Source of the DNA: an uncultured Rikenellaceae bacterium
Lineage (GTDB): Bacteria > Bacteroidota > Bacteroidia > Bacteroidales > Rikenellaceae
Direction: 5' to 3'
Assembly (NCBI GenBank): GCA_946486375.1
Contig: CAMLTW010000002.1
Coordinates: forward strand, 248,001 to 312,000
DNA length: 64,000 bases
In this document: positions 1 through 10,243 of the stretch, one piece after another
Numbering within the stretch: position 1 is the stretch's first letter
How the letters are laid out: every line of letters begins with the position of its first letter
Program-made: the position numbers and the translations under genes
The notes under the pieces: generated by a model
Database searches by the model: none
What the model saw: the letters and a program-made list of their open reading frames with translations, nothing else
Told to the model about the DNA's origin: nothing

Positions 1-152
1 TACGGATTGCCGACGAACAGATGAAGAATATGTTGTATACGGGGGCATTCCCGCTTGATCAGCCGATCGGTGAAGTGTTCTCTCTGTTGAATTACGAAAA
101 TAAATTCGTCATCAAGATCGAAGGACGAAATTTTGTTCTGGATAAAAAATAA
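1..152 (+). CDS. FecR-family anti-sigma factor, C-terminal end (partial)
   Basis: The reading frame enters from the left edge and ends at TAA 150-152, giving about 49 residues. The fragment has the pattern of the C-terminal DUF4974 domain of Bacteroidetes FecR proteins: a hydrophobic segment F-x-L-D-Q-P-I-G-E-V-F-S-L-L, then a short beta segment around FVIKIEG ending in FVLDKK. FecR proteins sit in the inner membrane and hold an ECF sigma factor until a TonB-linked receptor signals. The next gene is a SusC receptor with the STN domain that contacts FecR, so this is very probably the cognate regulator of the locus. The sigma factor gene should lie to the left of the window. Confidence 0.75.
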   Translation, partial: RIADEQMKNMLYTGAFPLDQPIGEVFSLLNYENKFVIKIEGRNFVLDKK

Positions 153-234
153 CCGAGCCCACCCTACTAACGACATATTAATAACCTGAAAATGAAGAAG
201 CCTATGATTGTGAGCCGATAATCATCCCAAAAAA

Positions 235-276
235 GCCGGAACCGGTTAGACCGGCCCCGGCGATTCCCTTTGTTTT
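235..276 (+). terminator. Possible terminator after fecR
   Basis: GCCGG (235-239) pairs with CCGGC (257-261), and CCGG (242-245) with CCGG (251-254) around loop TTAGA, leaving a 2x2 internal loop. A weak T-rich stretch follows at 267-276. It could end the fecR transcript ahead of the susC leader. The T-tract is poor, so this is tentative. Confidence 0.35.
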
Positions 277-362
277 AAATCCTGTAGAAACAACGCATCT
301 GTCACGAACCGCAAGTTTGACGGACAGGGTTTGTTGTGTCGCATTTAAAAACATTCAAATAT

Positions 363-3300
363 ATGAAAAAAATTTTATATTCTATTCTTTGTCTTCTATT
401 TTCAGGGAGTTTTTGCCTGGTTGGCAATTTGCAAGCCCAGAATGGCTCCCCGAAGAAAAGATTCAGCATCTCGGTTTCAAATACTCCGTTTTACGAAGCG
501 ATCTCCCAGATCGAGCAGCAATCGGGCTATCTTTTCCTCTATAAGAGTGAGGATGTGGATCCTGACCGGAGCATCACGCTCCACTTTCAGGAAGCCCCTC
601 TTTCCGATGTCATGAGGGTCCTGCTACAGGGCACTGGGCTGGAGTGGACGCTTTCCGGACGGCACATTACGCTGGCCAAAGCTCCTCCTGCTCCCCAGGT
701 CTATCCGGTGACGGTTTCCGGGAGCATTACAGATGCGGCGGGTGAACCGGTCGTTGGAGTGAGTGTCGTGATCAAGGGGCGCTATATCGGGGTGACCTCC
801 GGTACGGATGGGAAATTCTCCATCTCTGCCCGTTCTAACGACGTCCTCGAATTCAATAGCATGGGTTATGTGGCCCAGTCGCTGCCGGTGCAGGGACGGA
901 CCACAATCAATGTCCGCATGGAAGACGACACCCAGTTTTTGGAAGAGGTTGTGGTAATCGGATACGGCACGGCGACGAAAGCCAGCCTGACCGGTGCAGT
1001 ATCGGTCATTAAATCGGAAGAACTCACGACAGCACCGTTGGCCAGTACGACCAATGCCCTGGCCGGACGCCTGCCCGGTCTGATTACCAAGCAAACCAGC
1101 GGTCTTCCCGGTTCGGACGGGGCTACGCTGAGTATCCGCGGCTTCGATGCACCGTTAGTGATCGTCGACGGGGTCGAAGGTTCGTTCAACAACATCGATG
1201 CGAATGAGATCGAAAGCATCTCCATTCTGAAAGACGCTTCGGCGGCGGTATATGGTGCCCGGGCCGGTAACGGGGTAATCCTGGTGACCACCAAACGGGG
1301 AACCATCGGCAAACCGACCATCACGCTCAACAGTACGCTGACCTTCCAGAGGCCGACCAACCTGATGCGGATGGCCAGTGCCGGACAATATGCTGAAATG
1401 GTTCGCGAATCACACATCCAGGCCGGGCAGCCGGAAAACACTTCGCGCTTCTCGCTGGGCGACATCGAAAAGTATTACGCCGGTACGGATCCGGACTATC
1501 CGAGCACGGATTGGTTCGACTTCCTGATCCGCGACTGGGCGCCGCAGAGCCAGCACAACGTGTCGTTGCGCGGGGGTAGCGATGCGATCCGGTATTACGG
1601 TTTCGTCGGTTTCCTCGACCAGCAATCCATGATTAAGAGAGGCGGGGGGTATTACCGGCGTTACAATATTCGCTCGAATATCGATGCCCGCATTCTGCCG
1701 AACCTTAACATGTCCGTCGATTTTTCCGTCATCATGGATCAACGGCGCTTCCCCTGGCGGAGCGACGAGGGGAACAATTCGGTCTGGCAGGACATCTGGA
1801 ATACCGAACCGATCTACCCGGCGGAATTACCGGATCCGACCAAAGTGCCGTATGCCAATGGCGGGGGAACTGGAGGAGCCCACATCACCAGCAACCGCAA
1901 CCTGAGCGGGACGCGGGATTCGGATAACCAGACCTCCCGGATACAGGGTTCGTTGCGCTGGGACATTACCCAGATCCCCGGACTCTCGGCCAAATACGTC
2001 TTTACCCTGGAAAAATGGTATACGGATTACAAGTATTTCCAACACCTTCCGGATACCTATACCTACAATTTTGCCTCCGATACCTACACCAAGTTGGCCA
2101 AAGGTCTGGATACCAAACTGGATCAGAGCGCTTCCAGAGGACAGAACTGGCAGTCGCTGCTTTCGTTGGATTACCAGACCACCCTTGCGGAGTCTCACAA
2201 CATCACGGCTCAGCTGTTGTACGAGTTGTATGACCAGGGTAACAGTTGGATCAGTGCGGGGCGTTCCGATTTCGACACCAATATGATTCCTTACCTGTTT
2301 GCCGGAGGCTTGGCCAACCAGATTGCCAACGGCAGTGCGGCGGAAATGGGACGGGCCAGTCTGATCGGTCGTTTGAATTACAACTACAAGCAGAAATACC
2401 TGCTGGAAGGAACTTTCCGTTACGACGGTTCGGCCAAGTTCGCAAAGGGACACCGCTGGGGATTCTTCCCGAGCGTGTCGGCCGCCTGGCGTATTGCCGA
2501 GGAACCTTTCCTGAAGGATAATGTCTCGTTCGTCGACAACCTGAAACTGCGCGCCGGTTTCAGCCAGACAGGGAACGATGCGGTGGCGAACTTCAATTAT
2601 CTGGCCGGTTACAGCTTTGGGAACATCTACAACATCGGCGGGTCGGCCAAACCGGGCCTCCATCCGACCGGAATCGCCAATCCGTTTCTTTCCTGGGAAG
2701 AAATGACCATCTACAACGCGGGGATCGACTTCGGACTTTTCCGGAATCGTTTCTTCGGGGAAATCGATGCCTTCTACCGCCTGCGGGAGGGAATCCCCGG
2801 AAACCGCTCGACTTCGCTGCCGGATACGTTCGGGGCTTCGTTGCCAGTGGAAAACCTCAATGCGATCTCTACCCGGGGCTTCGAAGTGATGCTGGGCTAC
2901 CAGGGACAGATTCGGGATTTCCGTTACCGGATCAACGGGAACATTTCCTGGGCACGTTCGAAATGGGACAAGTACGACGAACCGGATTACGAAGATCCGG
3001 ATGACATCCGGATCAATAAACGAACCGGGAAATGGACCGATATTAATTACGGTTACAAATCGAACGGCCTCTTCACTTCGATGGAGCAGATCGAAGAGTT
3101 GCCTTATTACTACATGAATGGCACGCCTAACTCGTCGTTCCTTCACGAAGGGGACGTGATCCTGCTGAACACGAACGACGACAACGTGCTGGACTGGCGC
3201 GACCAGCAGGAAATCGGCAAAGGCAGTATGCCCAACTGGACGGGAGGTCTCAATATCGACTTTTACTACAAAGGCTTCGACTTCTCGATGCTTTGGCAGG

Positions 3301-3695
3301 GGGCGTTCGGATTTTCCCATCAGGTAGTCCTCAAACGGGGAATTGTTTTCCCGGAAGTGATATACAACGAACGCTGGACTTACGAGAACAACAACCCGAA
3401 TGCAATCGTTCCCCGCCTAGGTGGAGCTTCGACCAACGACTGGGGGTCAGATTACCATATGATAGCCGGAGATTATCTCCGCCTGAAATCCCTCTCGCTG
3501 GGGTATACCCTTCCCGGGAAGTGGTTGCAATGGGCCAATATCGGCCAGATACGGGCTTATGTGGCCGCAACCAATCTGGTTACATTCAGTAAGTTGAATA
3601 AATACAATATAGACCCGGAAGCCAATTCAGGGGCAGGAGGTTTTTACTACCCGCAGATGCGCACGATTACTTTCGGTCTGAATATTTCACTTTAA
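363..3695 (+). CDS. SusC/RagA-family TonB-dependent receptor with STN signalling domain
   Basis: Outer-membrane TonB-dependent transporter that imports oligosaccharides together with a SusD partner. I start it at ATG 363, which begins a clean signal peptide (MKKILYSILCLLFSG..., cleavage near AQA-Q); the longer frame needs a GTG at 336. From this start there are 1110 residues. An STN domain lies at about 32-105, a carboxypeptidase-regulatory-like beta domain at 115-190, a plug at about 195-320 (EEVVVIGYGT, then LSIRGFD and VILVTTKRG), and the barrel follows. SusC proteins with STN usually signal to a FecR/ECF-sigma pair, and a FecR end lies just upstream. susD follows after 11 bp. The substrate cannot be read from the receptor itself. 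Confidence 0.95.
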   Translation: MKKILYSILCLLFSGSFCLVGNLQAQNGSPKKRFSISVSNTPFYEAISQIEQQSGYLFLYKSEDVDPDRSITLHFQEAPLSDVMRVLLQGTGLEWTLSGRHITLAKAPPAPQVYPVTVSGSITDAAGEPVVGVSVVIKGRYIGVTSGTDGKFSISARSNDVLEFNSMGYVAQSLPVQGRTTINVRMEDDTQFLEEVVVIGYGTATKASLTGAVSVIKSEELTTAPLASTTNALAGRLPGLITKQTSGLPGSDGATLSIRGFDAPLVIVDGVEGSFNNIDANEIESISILKDASAAVYGARAGNGVILVTTKRGTIGKPTITLNSTLTFQRPTNLMRMASAGQYAEMVRESHIQAGQPENTSRFSLGDIEKYYAGTDPDYPSTDWFDFLIRDWAPQSQHNVSLRGGSDAIRYYGFVGFLDQQSMIKRGGGYYRRYNIRSNIDARILPNLNMSVDFSVIMDQRRFPWRSDEGNNSVWQDIWNTEPIYPAELPDPTKVPYANGGGTGGAHITSNRNLSGTRDSDNQTSRIQGSLRWDITQIPGLSAKYVFTLEKWYTDYKYFQHLPDTYTYNFASDTYTKLAKGLDTKLDQSASRGQNWQSLLSLDYQTTLAESHNITAQLLYELYDQGNSWISAGRSDFDTNMIPYLFAGGLANQIANGSAAEMGRASLIGRLNYNYKQKYLLEGTFRYDGSAKFAKGHRWGFFPSVSAAWRIAEEPFLKDNVSFVDNLKLRAGFSQTGNDAVANFNYLAGYSFGNIYNIGGSAKPGLHPTGIANPFLSWEEMTIYNAGIDFGLFRNRFFGEIDAFYRLREGIPGNRSTSLPDTFGASLPVENLNAISTRGFEVMLGYQGQIRDFRYRINGNISWARSKWDKYDEPDYEDPDDIRINKRTGKWTDINYGYKSNGLFTSMEQIEELPYYYMNGTPNSSFLHEGDVILLNTNDDNVLDWRDQQEIGKGSMPNWTGGLNIDFYYKGFDFSMLWQGAFGFSHQVVLKRGIVFPEVIYNERWTYENNNPNAIVPRLGGASTNDWGSDYHMIAGDYLRLKSLSLGYTLPGKWLQWANIGQIRAYVAATNLVTFSKLNKYNIDPEANSGAGGFYYPQMRTITFGLNISL

Positions 3696-3706
3696 TTCGA
3701 AGACCT

Positions 3707-5488
3707 ATGAAAAAGAGTATATTGATCTTAGCCGCCATTCTTTTCGGGACGACATCGTGTCTCGACATCCTGGATAAGCAACCCCTCGATATGATCTCCG
3801 ACGAAGTGGTTTGGAAAGATCCCGTATTGATGGACAAGTACCTGCTCGAATGTTACGCGGAGATGGGTTTCTTCAACGAGATGCAGTTGGGTGGAAACCA
3901 GGACGACGTGGGAGGCAACACCCCCTTTACCATGACCGGTATTTCGGACGAGGCTCATGCGGCCTGGGTACCGACTCCCAAGACACACTGGATCTCACCC
4001 TCCTCGGAGGTCGCTTCGTGGTGGGGTTACCCTGTGGTGCGGAAGCTGAACATTTTCCTGGACAAAATGGAAAATTCGCCGATCGAAGAGTCTGTCCGCA
4101 TCCAGCGGACAGCCGAGGCGCGTTTCCTGCGGGCGTTCTGCTACTTCCAAATGGTGAAGCGCTACGGCGGGGTTCCGCTGATTACCACGGAATTGGGTTT
4201 AGAGGATTCGGACGAACTGCTTTATCCGTTCCGGGAAAAGGAGGAGACGATCTACCAGTTTGTGCTGGATGAGCTGAACAGCATCATCGATAACAAACAC
4301 CTCCCTGAGAGCTATGGCGGCGGCGACTTGGGGCGTCCGACGATCTGGGCGGCGGCCGCGCTGAAAAGCCGTGCGGCCATGTACGCCGGGAGTATCGCCA
4401 GTTGGGGGAAAGTCCAGCTGGACGGTGTGGTGGGTATTTCGCCTGCCCGCAAAGCCTACTTTTGGCAGCAATCGCTCGACGCTTCGAATTTCATCCTGGA
4501 AAAAGGGCCGTTCGAACTCTATTACAAGTATTTCCACGAAGATATTGTGAAGAACTACCGCCAGATTTTCCTGGATGAAAACAACAGCGAAGTGATCTTC
4601 TCCGAAGTCTTCGACGGCAAAGCCGGCAAGGGGCACTCTTATGACCACTGGATGAACCCTCCGGGTTACAACGCCTGGAACGAAGGACAAGCCTATGTGG
4701 TGTACCTGGAATTTGTCGAGTCTTACCAGAACCTGCAGGGAGAGGCGGATCCCATCGACCGCCAGAAGATTGCCAACCACCACCAGTGGACGATGGAAGA
4801 ACTGTTCGGGAACAAGGATCCCCGTTTCCATGCTTCGATCTACACCCACGGCACGAAATGGAGCCACAACGGGGCGGAAGTCGTGCTGGACTACCACCAG
4901 GGTGTATACTGGCAAGGCCAGTGGTATGAGAGCGGGGTCGCCCCCAACGGGATGCCTGCCCAGGGGTTGAGTCAGACCAAATGGCGCCCTTCATCGTTCG
5001 GGATTCTGAAATACCTCGACGAAGATAATGCGATGGTTCCGGAGCGTTTTTATTCCCAGACTGACTGGATCGTCTTCCGCCTGGGTGAGATCTACCTGAA
5101 TAAGGCAGAGGCCGCCCTCGAACTGGGCGACGAGCCGTCGGCACGGGTAGCCCTGAACGAGATCCGGAAGCGGGCCGGTATGCCGGAATTTACCCGCGCC
5201 ATTACTCATGAGGACATTCGCCAGGAGCGGAAGATCGAACTGGCCTTCGAGGGCAATCGCTACTGGGACCTGCGCCGCTGGCGAATCGCGGAAGATGCGC
5301 TGACCAACGCTTGGTCCGGCCTGCGTTACAAAATGGACGGGGCATCAGGAAAACTTTACCTGGAGATTTTGCCGGATATTGCCGGAATGCCGGTTCCGTT
5401 CTTCAACGAGATGCATTACTACCTGCCGATTGCCCAATGGCGGATCGGACAGAATCCCAATCTGATTCAAAACCCCCTCTACCGTTAA
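3707..5488 (+). CDS. SusD/RagB-family outer-membrane glycan-binding lipoprotein
   Basis: 593 residues. The N-terminus is a lipoprotein signal with a Cys after GTTS (residue 18), followed by the SusD-like LDKQPLDMISDEVVW segment. TPR-like helices come in the middle (EARFLRAFCYFQMVKRYGGVPL), and the C-terminal RagB domain has the typical IRQERKIELAFEGNRYWDLR block, ending in NPLYR. SusD proteins sit as a lid on the SusC barrel and bind the polysaccharide at the cell surface. It lies 11 bp after susC and 74 bp before the first lipoprotein enzyme, so it is co-transcribed. Confidence 0.95.
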   Translation: MKKSILILAAILFGTTSCLDILDKQPLDMISDEVVWKDPVLMDKYLLECYAEMGFFNEMQLGGNQDDVGGNTPFTMTGISDEAHAAWVPTPKTHWISPSSEVASWWGYPVVRKLNIFLDKMENSPIEESVRIQRTAEARFLRAFCYFQMVKRYGGVPLITTELGLEDSDELLYPFREKEETIYQFVLDELNSIIDNKHLPESYGGGDLGRPTIWAAAALKSRAAMYAGSIASWGKVQLDGVVGISPARKAYFWQQSLDASNFILEKGPFELYYKYFHEDIVKNYRQIFLDENNSEVIFSEVFDGKAGKGHSYDHWMNPPGYNAWNEGQAYVVYLEFVESYQNLQGEADPIDRQKIANHHQWTMEELFGNKDPRFHASIYTHGTKWSHNGAEVVLDYHQGVYWQGQWYESGVAPNGMPAQGLSQTKWRPSSFGILKYLDEDNAMVPERFYSQTDWIVFRLGEIYLNKAEAALELGDEPSARVALNEIRKRAGMPEFTRAITHEDIRQERKIELAFEGNRYWDLRRWRIAEDALTNAWSGLRYKMDGASGKLYLEILPDIAGMPVPFFNEMHYYLPIAQWRIGQNPNLIQNPLYR

Positions 5489-5562
5489 TTCATCCGATAA
5501 CCGGGAGATTCCAGCCCCCATCCCACCTAAGGGGCCGGAATATTTCTCAAAAACGAACCACG

Positions 5563-6798
5563 ATGAGAGAAAAAATGAAAAAAGGATTGTTGTGTGCCTG
5601 GATCTTCCTGTTGCCGTTTCAACTGTCGGCCTGTTCCAAGGACAGCGGTGGCGGTAAGGATAAGGGAGAGGAAGAACCGCCCGTCGAGATCCCGAAAGGC
5701 GATGTGACCGTGGCAGTCTATTATTTCCCGAACTGGGGGCCTGCGGCCGGTTCGGAATGGGGCACTCTACAGCGCGCGAAGCCCATGTTCGAGGGGCACC
5801 AACAGCCTAAGGTTCCGGCTTGGGGGTATCAGAACGAAAATCGACCGGAAGTCATGGCACAGAAGATCGATGCCGCTGCCGACCACGGGGTCGATGTCTT
5901 CATCTTCGACTGGTATTTCTACGACCATGCCGAGATGCCGGGAAACAAATATCTGTACATGGCCCTGGAAGACGCTTTCCTACAGGCGTCGAACAACGAC
6001 CGGCTGAAATTCTCCATCATGTGGTGCAACCACGACCTGGGAGATATTGCCAAAGGCGCGGTAGAGCCGGAGACTTTTGAACGGCTGACCGATTACGTTA
6101 TCGAACGCTATTTCAAACACCCGTCTTATTGGTTGGTCGACGGTTGTCCCTATTTTTCGATCTACGAGGTCAATACATTCCTGAAGACCTTCGGCGGCGA
6201 CTGGACGGCAGCCGGAGCGGCCATCGAGCGTTTCCGGGAGAAAGTGAAGGCCGCCGGATTCCCGGATCTGCACCTGAACGGGGTACTCTACGGCATGGGA
6301 GGCATTATCGATCCGTCGGTCGAGGCGTTGAAGATTCAATCGACGACGACTTACGTCTGGATTCACCACAATCCTCTGTCCGATTTCCCGAAGACGAAAT
6401 ACGACAAGGCCGCCGGACAATATTTCAAGACCGTCCAATCCGGAGGAGGAGCGAACGGACTGGAGAATTCGGCCAACTACCTGCCTGTTCCTTATCACAT
6501 CAACGTCAGCATGGGGTGGGATTCCTCGCCGCGTTGCGGGGGCGTCGATCGGGCGGAGTGGCTCTCCCGGAGGGATTACCCGTTCGGAGCGGTCATCGTG
6601 GACAACACGCCCTACCTGTTTAAGAAATACCTGGCCGAAGCCAAAAAGCTGACGATGGCCAAACCGGAAAACGAACGGATCATTGTTGTCAACTCCTGGA
6701 ACGAATGGGGCGAAGGCAGTTACCTGGAGCCGGATAATGTCAACGGAATGGGGTACCTGGAAGCAATCCGGGAGGTATACGGCCCCGCAGCACATTAA
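5563..6798 (+). CDS. WbsX/GH99-like glycan-processing lipoprotein (copy 1)
   Basis: The start is ATG 5563, giving MREKMKKGLLCAWIFLLPF and a lipobox LSAC; the longer frame from 5311 only reads back into susD. The mature protein has the PF14307 (WbsX) layout: VAVYYFPNWG, then EGHQQPKVPAWGYQNE, GVDVFIFDWYFYD, and a C-terminal NSWNEWGEGSYLEPD. This is a TIM-barrel fold related to GH99, with conserved acidic residues in the WNEW-EG-LEPD motif. In PULs such proteins are surface or periplasmic lipoproteins thought to act on glycan side chains; the activity is mostly inferred. It is clearly paralogous to the next gene, which starts 18 bp later. Confidence 0.85.
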   Translation: MREKMKKGLLCAWIFLLPFQLSACSKDSGGGKDKGEEEPPVEIPKGDVTVAVYYFPNWGPAAGSEWGTLQRAKPMFEGHQQPKVPAWGYQNENRPEVMAQKIDAAADHGVDVFIFDWYFYDHAEMPGNKYLYMALEDAFLQASNNDRLKFSIMWCNHDLGDIAKGAVEPETFERLTDYVIERYFKHPSYWLVDGCPYFSIYEVNTFLKTFGGDWTAAGAAIERFREKVKAAGFPDLHLNGVLYGMGGIIDPSVEALKIQSTTTYVWIHHNPLSDFPKTKYDKAAGQYFKTVQSGGGANGLENSANYLPVPYHINVSMGWDSSPRCGGVDRAEWLSRRDYPFGAVIVDNTPYLFKKYLAEAKKLTMAKPENERIIVVNSWNEWGEGSYLEPDNVNGMGYLEAIREVYGPAAH

Positions 6799-6816
6799 TC
6801 GATTAAAACGAAACCG

Positions 6817-8031
6817 ATGAAAGCGATAAACCATATTTTGGTCTTCATGACCTTGCCTTTCCTGTTTTCCGCTTGCCGGGAGCAAGCGGTCCCGGCAGCC
6901 GATGAAATTACGGTGGCCTGTTATTATTTTCCAAACTATCATACCGGCGACCCTCGTGTAGAAGCACACAAGGGCAAAGGCTGGATGGAATGGGAACTGG
7001 TCAAAGAGGCGCGTCCGCGCTTCGAAGGGCACCAGCAGCCGAAAGTGCCCGCCTGGGGGTACGAAGATGAGGCCGATCCGAAAGCCATGGCGAAAAAGAT
7101 CGATGCGGCGGCCAATCATGGGATTGACGTATTTCTTTTCGACTGGTATCATTTTAATGATGGGCCATACCTCAATCGGGGGTTGGACGAAGGCTTTCTG
7201 AAAGCCCGTAACACGAAGCAACTGAAATTCGCCCTGATGTGGGCCAATCACGATTGGGTGGAACTCCATCCGGCCACCCGCGGAATTCCCCAGGAACTGC
7301 TTTATCGGGGAACGGTAACCCCGGAAGTCTATGACGAAATCTGCGACCACGTTATCCGGGATTATTTCACCCAACCCAATTACTGGCTGATCGACGGGAA
7401 GGCCTACTTCTCGATCTACGACATCCAGAAGTTCGTCGAGAGTTTCGGTTCGCTGGAAGCGACCCGTGCGGCCATGAACCGGATGCGGGAAAAAGCAGTC
7501 CGAGCAGGTCTCAAAGGCGTACACTGGAATGTGGTGGCTTGGGGGAACCCGATCCTGCCGGTAGAGGTGCCGCCGGACAATTACGCCGAACTGATCGAAA
7601 AGCTCGGTTTCGATTCGGCGACCTCTTACGTCTGGATCCACCACAGCTGGCCGGCCGAAGAGAAGACCGACTACAACAAAACGCGGGACGAATACCTCGC
7701 TTTCTGGGACGAGGCCAAAGCCGAATATCCGGTTCCCTATTATCCGAACATCACGATGGGATGGGATTCCAGCCCGCGGACGAACCAGAACGAGGACTGG
7801 AAACCGGAGTACGGCTATCCGTATTCGGGCGTATTGTACAACAATACCCCGGAGAATTTCAAACGGGGGATGGAAGTGATCAAACAGAAACTGCTTGCCG
7901 ACCCCGATGGGCCGCGGATCGTGAATATCAACTGCTGGAACGAGTGGACGGAGGGGAGTTATCTGGAACCCGACGAGATTCACGGCATGCAGTACCTCGA
8001 AGCGGTGAAAGAAGTATTCGGTAACCATTGA
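6817..8031 (+). CDS. WbsX/GH99-like glycan-processing lipoprotein (copy 2)
   Basis: 404 residues starting MKAINHILVFMTLPFLFSAC, a lipoprotein signal. It repeats the landmarks of the preceding gene in the same order: ITVACYYFPNYH, EGHQQPKVPAWGYEDE, GIDVFLFDWYHF, NYWLIDGKAYFSIYD, TSYVWIHHSWP, NITMGWDSSPR and NCWNEWTEGSYLEPD. The two therefore arose by duplication but have diverged well outside these blocks, which suggests different linkages or subsites rather than a recent redundant copy. It ends with TGA 14 bp before the next gene. Function is inferred from family and context. Confidence 0.85.
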   Translation: MKAINHILVFMTLPFLFSACREQAVPAADEITVACYYFPNYHTGDPRVEAHKGKGWMEWELVKEARPRFEGHQQPKVPAWGYEDEADPKAMAKKIDAAANHGIDVFLFDWYHFNDGPYLNRGLDEGFLKARNTKQLKFALMWANHDWVELHPATRGIPQELLYRGTVTPEVYDEICDHVIRDYFTQPNYWLIDGKAYFSIYDIQKFVESFGSLEATRAAMNRMREKAVRAGLKGVHWNVVAWGNPILPVEVPPDNYAELIEKLGFDSATSYVWIHHSWPAEEKTDYNKTRDEYLAFWDEAKAEYPVPYYPNITMGWDSSPRTNQNEDWKPEYGYPYSGVLYNNTPENFKRGMEVIKQKLLADPDGPRIVNINCWNEWTEGSYLEPDEIHGMQYLEAVKEVFGNH

Positions 8032-8044
8032 CAGGAAGGAGACG

Positions 8045-10222
8045 ATGAAAAATATCCTCATAAAAGGGATGCTCGTTTTGTCTGGCTTGTGCGGCTATAT
8101 GGCACAGGCCCAGCAAAGCCCGACACTGGAAGAGCGTTTCAAAAACCCACCGATGGAGTATCGGATGAACCTGAACACACACGATGTTCCGCACGACCCG
8201 GCGCAACAGAAAGAATTGCTGGACCGTTACCAGGCCGCGGGCTACGGCGGATTGGCGACCAATGTCAACTGGACGGACGACTACATGCAAAATGCCGGGG
8301 AACTCGAAACTTTCTATCGTTTTGTGCGGTCGGCTAACGAACGGGGGATGAATGTCTGGCTGTACGATGAGAAAATATATCCTTCAGGGATGGCCGGAAC
8401 GATGATTCTCGACGCACACCCGGATTGGGAGGCCGAAGGATTGTTCTTCCGCGATACGGTGATCCGGGGACCGGCGGCGGTTTCGCTGCCCCGCTTGCGG
8501 GGTGAACCGGTACGGACAGCAGCGGTGCCGGTCGAAGGGGAAAATCCCCGCATCGACCGAGCCGTCGATCTGGCTGGAGCCGTGGGAAGTGAAAACGTGG
8601 CCTGGAAGGTACCGGCAGGGGAATGGCATATCGTGCAGGTTACCCGGGATGCCCTCTATGAGGGGTTTCAAGCCGGTAACAGTCGGCTGGGGGTTGCTCC
8701 CCGCTATCCGAGCCTGCTGATGCCGGAGGTGACGGAGATGTTTATCGATGTCACGCATCAAAAGTATGCCGAATTTGCCGGTGAAAAATTGGGCAATCTC
8801 TTCACGGCCACTTTTACGGACGAGCCCTCTTTGATGGCCATGTCGTATACCGACCAGGGATTCGGGGTCTACCCGTGGAAACAAAATGTATCGGAGGAGT
8901 TCCGAAAACGTTCGGGATGTGTATTGGAAGAGGTCCTGCTCTCCCTGCTGTTGGACGAAGGTTCGGCAGGACAGCGGCTTCGGTACATCTATTTTGAGAT
9001 CGTTTCCGATTTCATGAGTCGCCATTTCTTTCGTTCGGTTCAGGAGTTCTGCCACACGCAGGACTTGCTGTCCGGCGGCCATTTGCTGGTCGAAGAAACC
9101 CTGATGGCGCAGGTGCCGCTGTACGGCAACATTATGGCCTGTTTCCGAAAGATGGATGTGCCGGGGATCGATGTACTGACCGGTATGCCTTCGTTTACCC
9201 GCCGTTACCTCTATTCCTCCCGTTTGGCTTCCTCGGCAGCGGAACTGGAAGGCAACCGGTACGTGATGACGGAGATCTGCCCGATCGCCGACCCGATGTT
9301 CCACGACGGACGGGAAGCACCGACCGCAGATGTCCGAGGGACGATCAACCGGCAAATGGTCGGCGGCGTGAATCGCTTTAACAACTACTTGCAGCTTCAT
9401 CACGAAGACGCCGCCGGGAGGGAACGATTCAATACCTATGTCGGACGAGTAACTTCCTTTCTGACAGGCGGTGTCCGAGCCGGAAAGATTGCGGTCTATT
9501 ATCCCATCGAAACGATGTGGACGAAATTCCGTCCGCTCCCCATGGGGCTGATTAACTGGGATCAGTTGGCTGGCGGCGCTCCGCAGGCCCAGGCGTTGGA
9601 TGGCTTGTTCGACCGGGTCAGCGACGCGTTAATGGAAAGCCAGTGGGAATTTTCCTATGTCGATGCGCAAGCCCTGGAGCAAGCCAGCGTGGAGGATGGA
9701 GCATTGAAGAACGGCGAATTGTCTTGGCAGGTATTGATTCTCCCTGGAGTGGAAACCCTTTCCGAGGCCGTTGCCCGTCAAATCGATCGGTTTATCGCTT
9801 CGGGCGGAACGGTGATCGCGCTGGAAGGTCTGCCGGTCAACTCCACAACAGCTTTCCCCTCGAAGCCGATTCAGGAGTGGGTTGAGCAGACCGGAAGAAC
9901 GGGCCGGATGGGAAAGAATGTGTTCTACTGGCCGGAGTGGAGTGCGGAAAAACTGAACCGACAACTGGAGGGTACTGTAAACCGTGCATTGCGGTTAGAC
10001 GATTCGCAAAACGTGCTGATCGCTCACCGGAAAATCGATGGAGAGAATCGCTATTTTATCACCAACGACAGCGATTCACCCCGGACCTTCACTCTCACTT
10101 TTACCGGGACGGGAGAAGCAGAACAATGGGAACCGCAAACCGGAGAGATCCGTACGGTCGGAAAAACGGTTCGTTTTCAACTGGAAGAATACGGCGGGAT
10201 GCTGTTTCGGCAGAAAGAATAA
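8045..10222 (+). CDS. Secreted GH106-related glycoside hydrolase (short form)
   Basis: 725 residues with a Sec signal peptide (MKNILIKGMLVLSGLCGYMA, cleavage near AQA-QQ) and no lipobox. The N-terminal half looks like the barrel of GH106 alpha-L-rhamnosidase-type enzymes: YGGLATNVNW, NVWLYDEKIYPSGMAG, and an acidic FTDEPS segment. The second half has an IAVYYP...W..F block and a Rossmann-like LPGVETLSEAVARQIDRF...GGTVIALEG segment, as in the gene that follows. It lacks the C-terminal beta-sandwich of the neighbour and is about 340 residues shorter. I place it in a GH106-like clan, not in a defined EC class. It sits in the PUL operon with gaps of 13 and 21 bp. Confidence 0.7.
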   Translation: MKNILIKGMLVLSGLCGYMAQAQQSPTLEERFKNPPMEYRMNLNTHDVPHDPAQQKELLDRYQAAGYGGLATNVNWTDDYMQNAGELETFYRFVRSANERGMNVWLYDEKIYPSGMAGTMILDAHPDWEAEGLFFRDTVIRGPAAVSLPRLRGEPVRTAAVPVEGENPRIDRAVDLAGAVGSENVAWKVPAGEWHIVQVTRDALYEGFQAGNSRLGVAPRYPSLLMPEVTEMFIDVTHQKYAEFAGEKLGNLFTATFTDEPSLMAMSYTDQGFGVYPWKQNVSEEFRKRSGCVLEEVLLSLLLDEGSAGQRLRYIYFEIVSDFMSRHFFRSVQEFCHTQDLLSGGHLLVEETLMAQVPLYGNIMACFRKMDVPGIDVLTGMPSFTRRYLYSSRLASSAAELEGNRYVMTEICPIADPMFHDGREAPTADVRGTINRQMVGGVNRFNNYLQLHHEDAAGRERFNTYVGRVTSFLTGGVRAGKIAVYYPIETMWTKFRPLPMGLINWDQLAGGAPQAQALDGLFDRVSDALMESQWEFSYVDAQALEQASVEDGALKNGELSWQVLILPGVETLSEAVARQIDRFIASGGTVIALEGLPVNSTTAFPSKPIQEWVEQTGRTGRMGKNVFYWPEWSAEKLNRQLEGTVNRALRLDDSQNVLIAHRKIDGENRYFITNDSDSPRTFTLTFTGTGEAEQWEPQTGEIRTVGKTVRFQLEEYGGMLFRQKE

Positions 10223-10243
10223 AGGATTGAAAACTCAGAATAT

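Noticed and set aside
192-221. A nine-codon frame (MKKPMIVSR) in the susC leader
   Set aside because: Too short to support as a leader peptide; no terminator/antiterminator alternation is visible around it.
1827-3320. A 497-codon antisense frame inside susC
   Set aside because: Same codon-bias artefact as other long antisense frames in this GC-rich DNA; no domain and no start signals.
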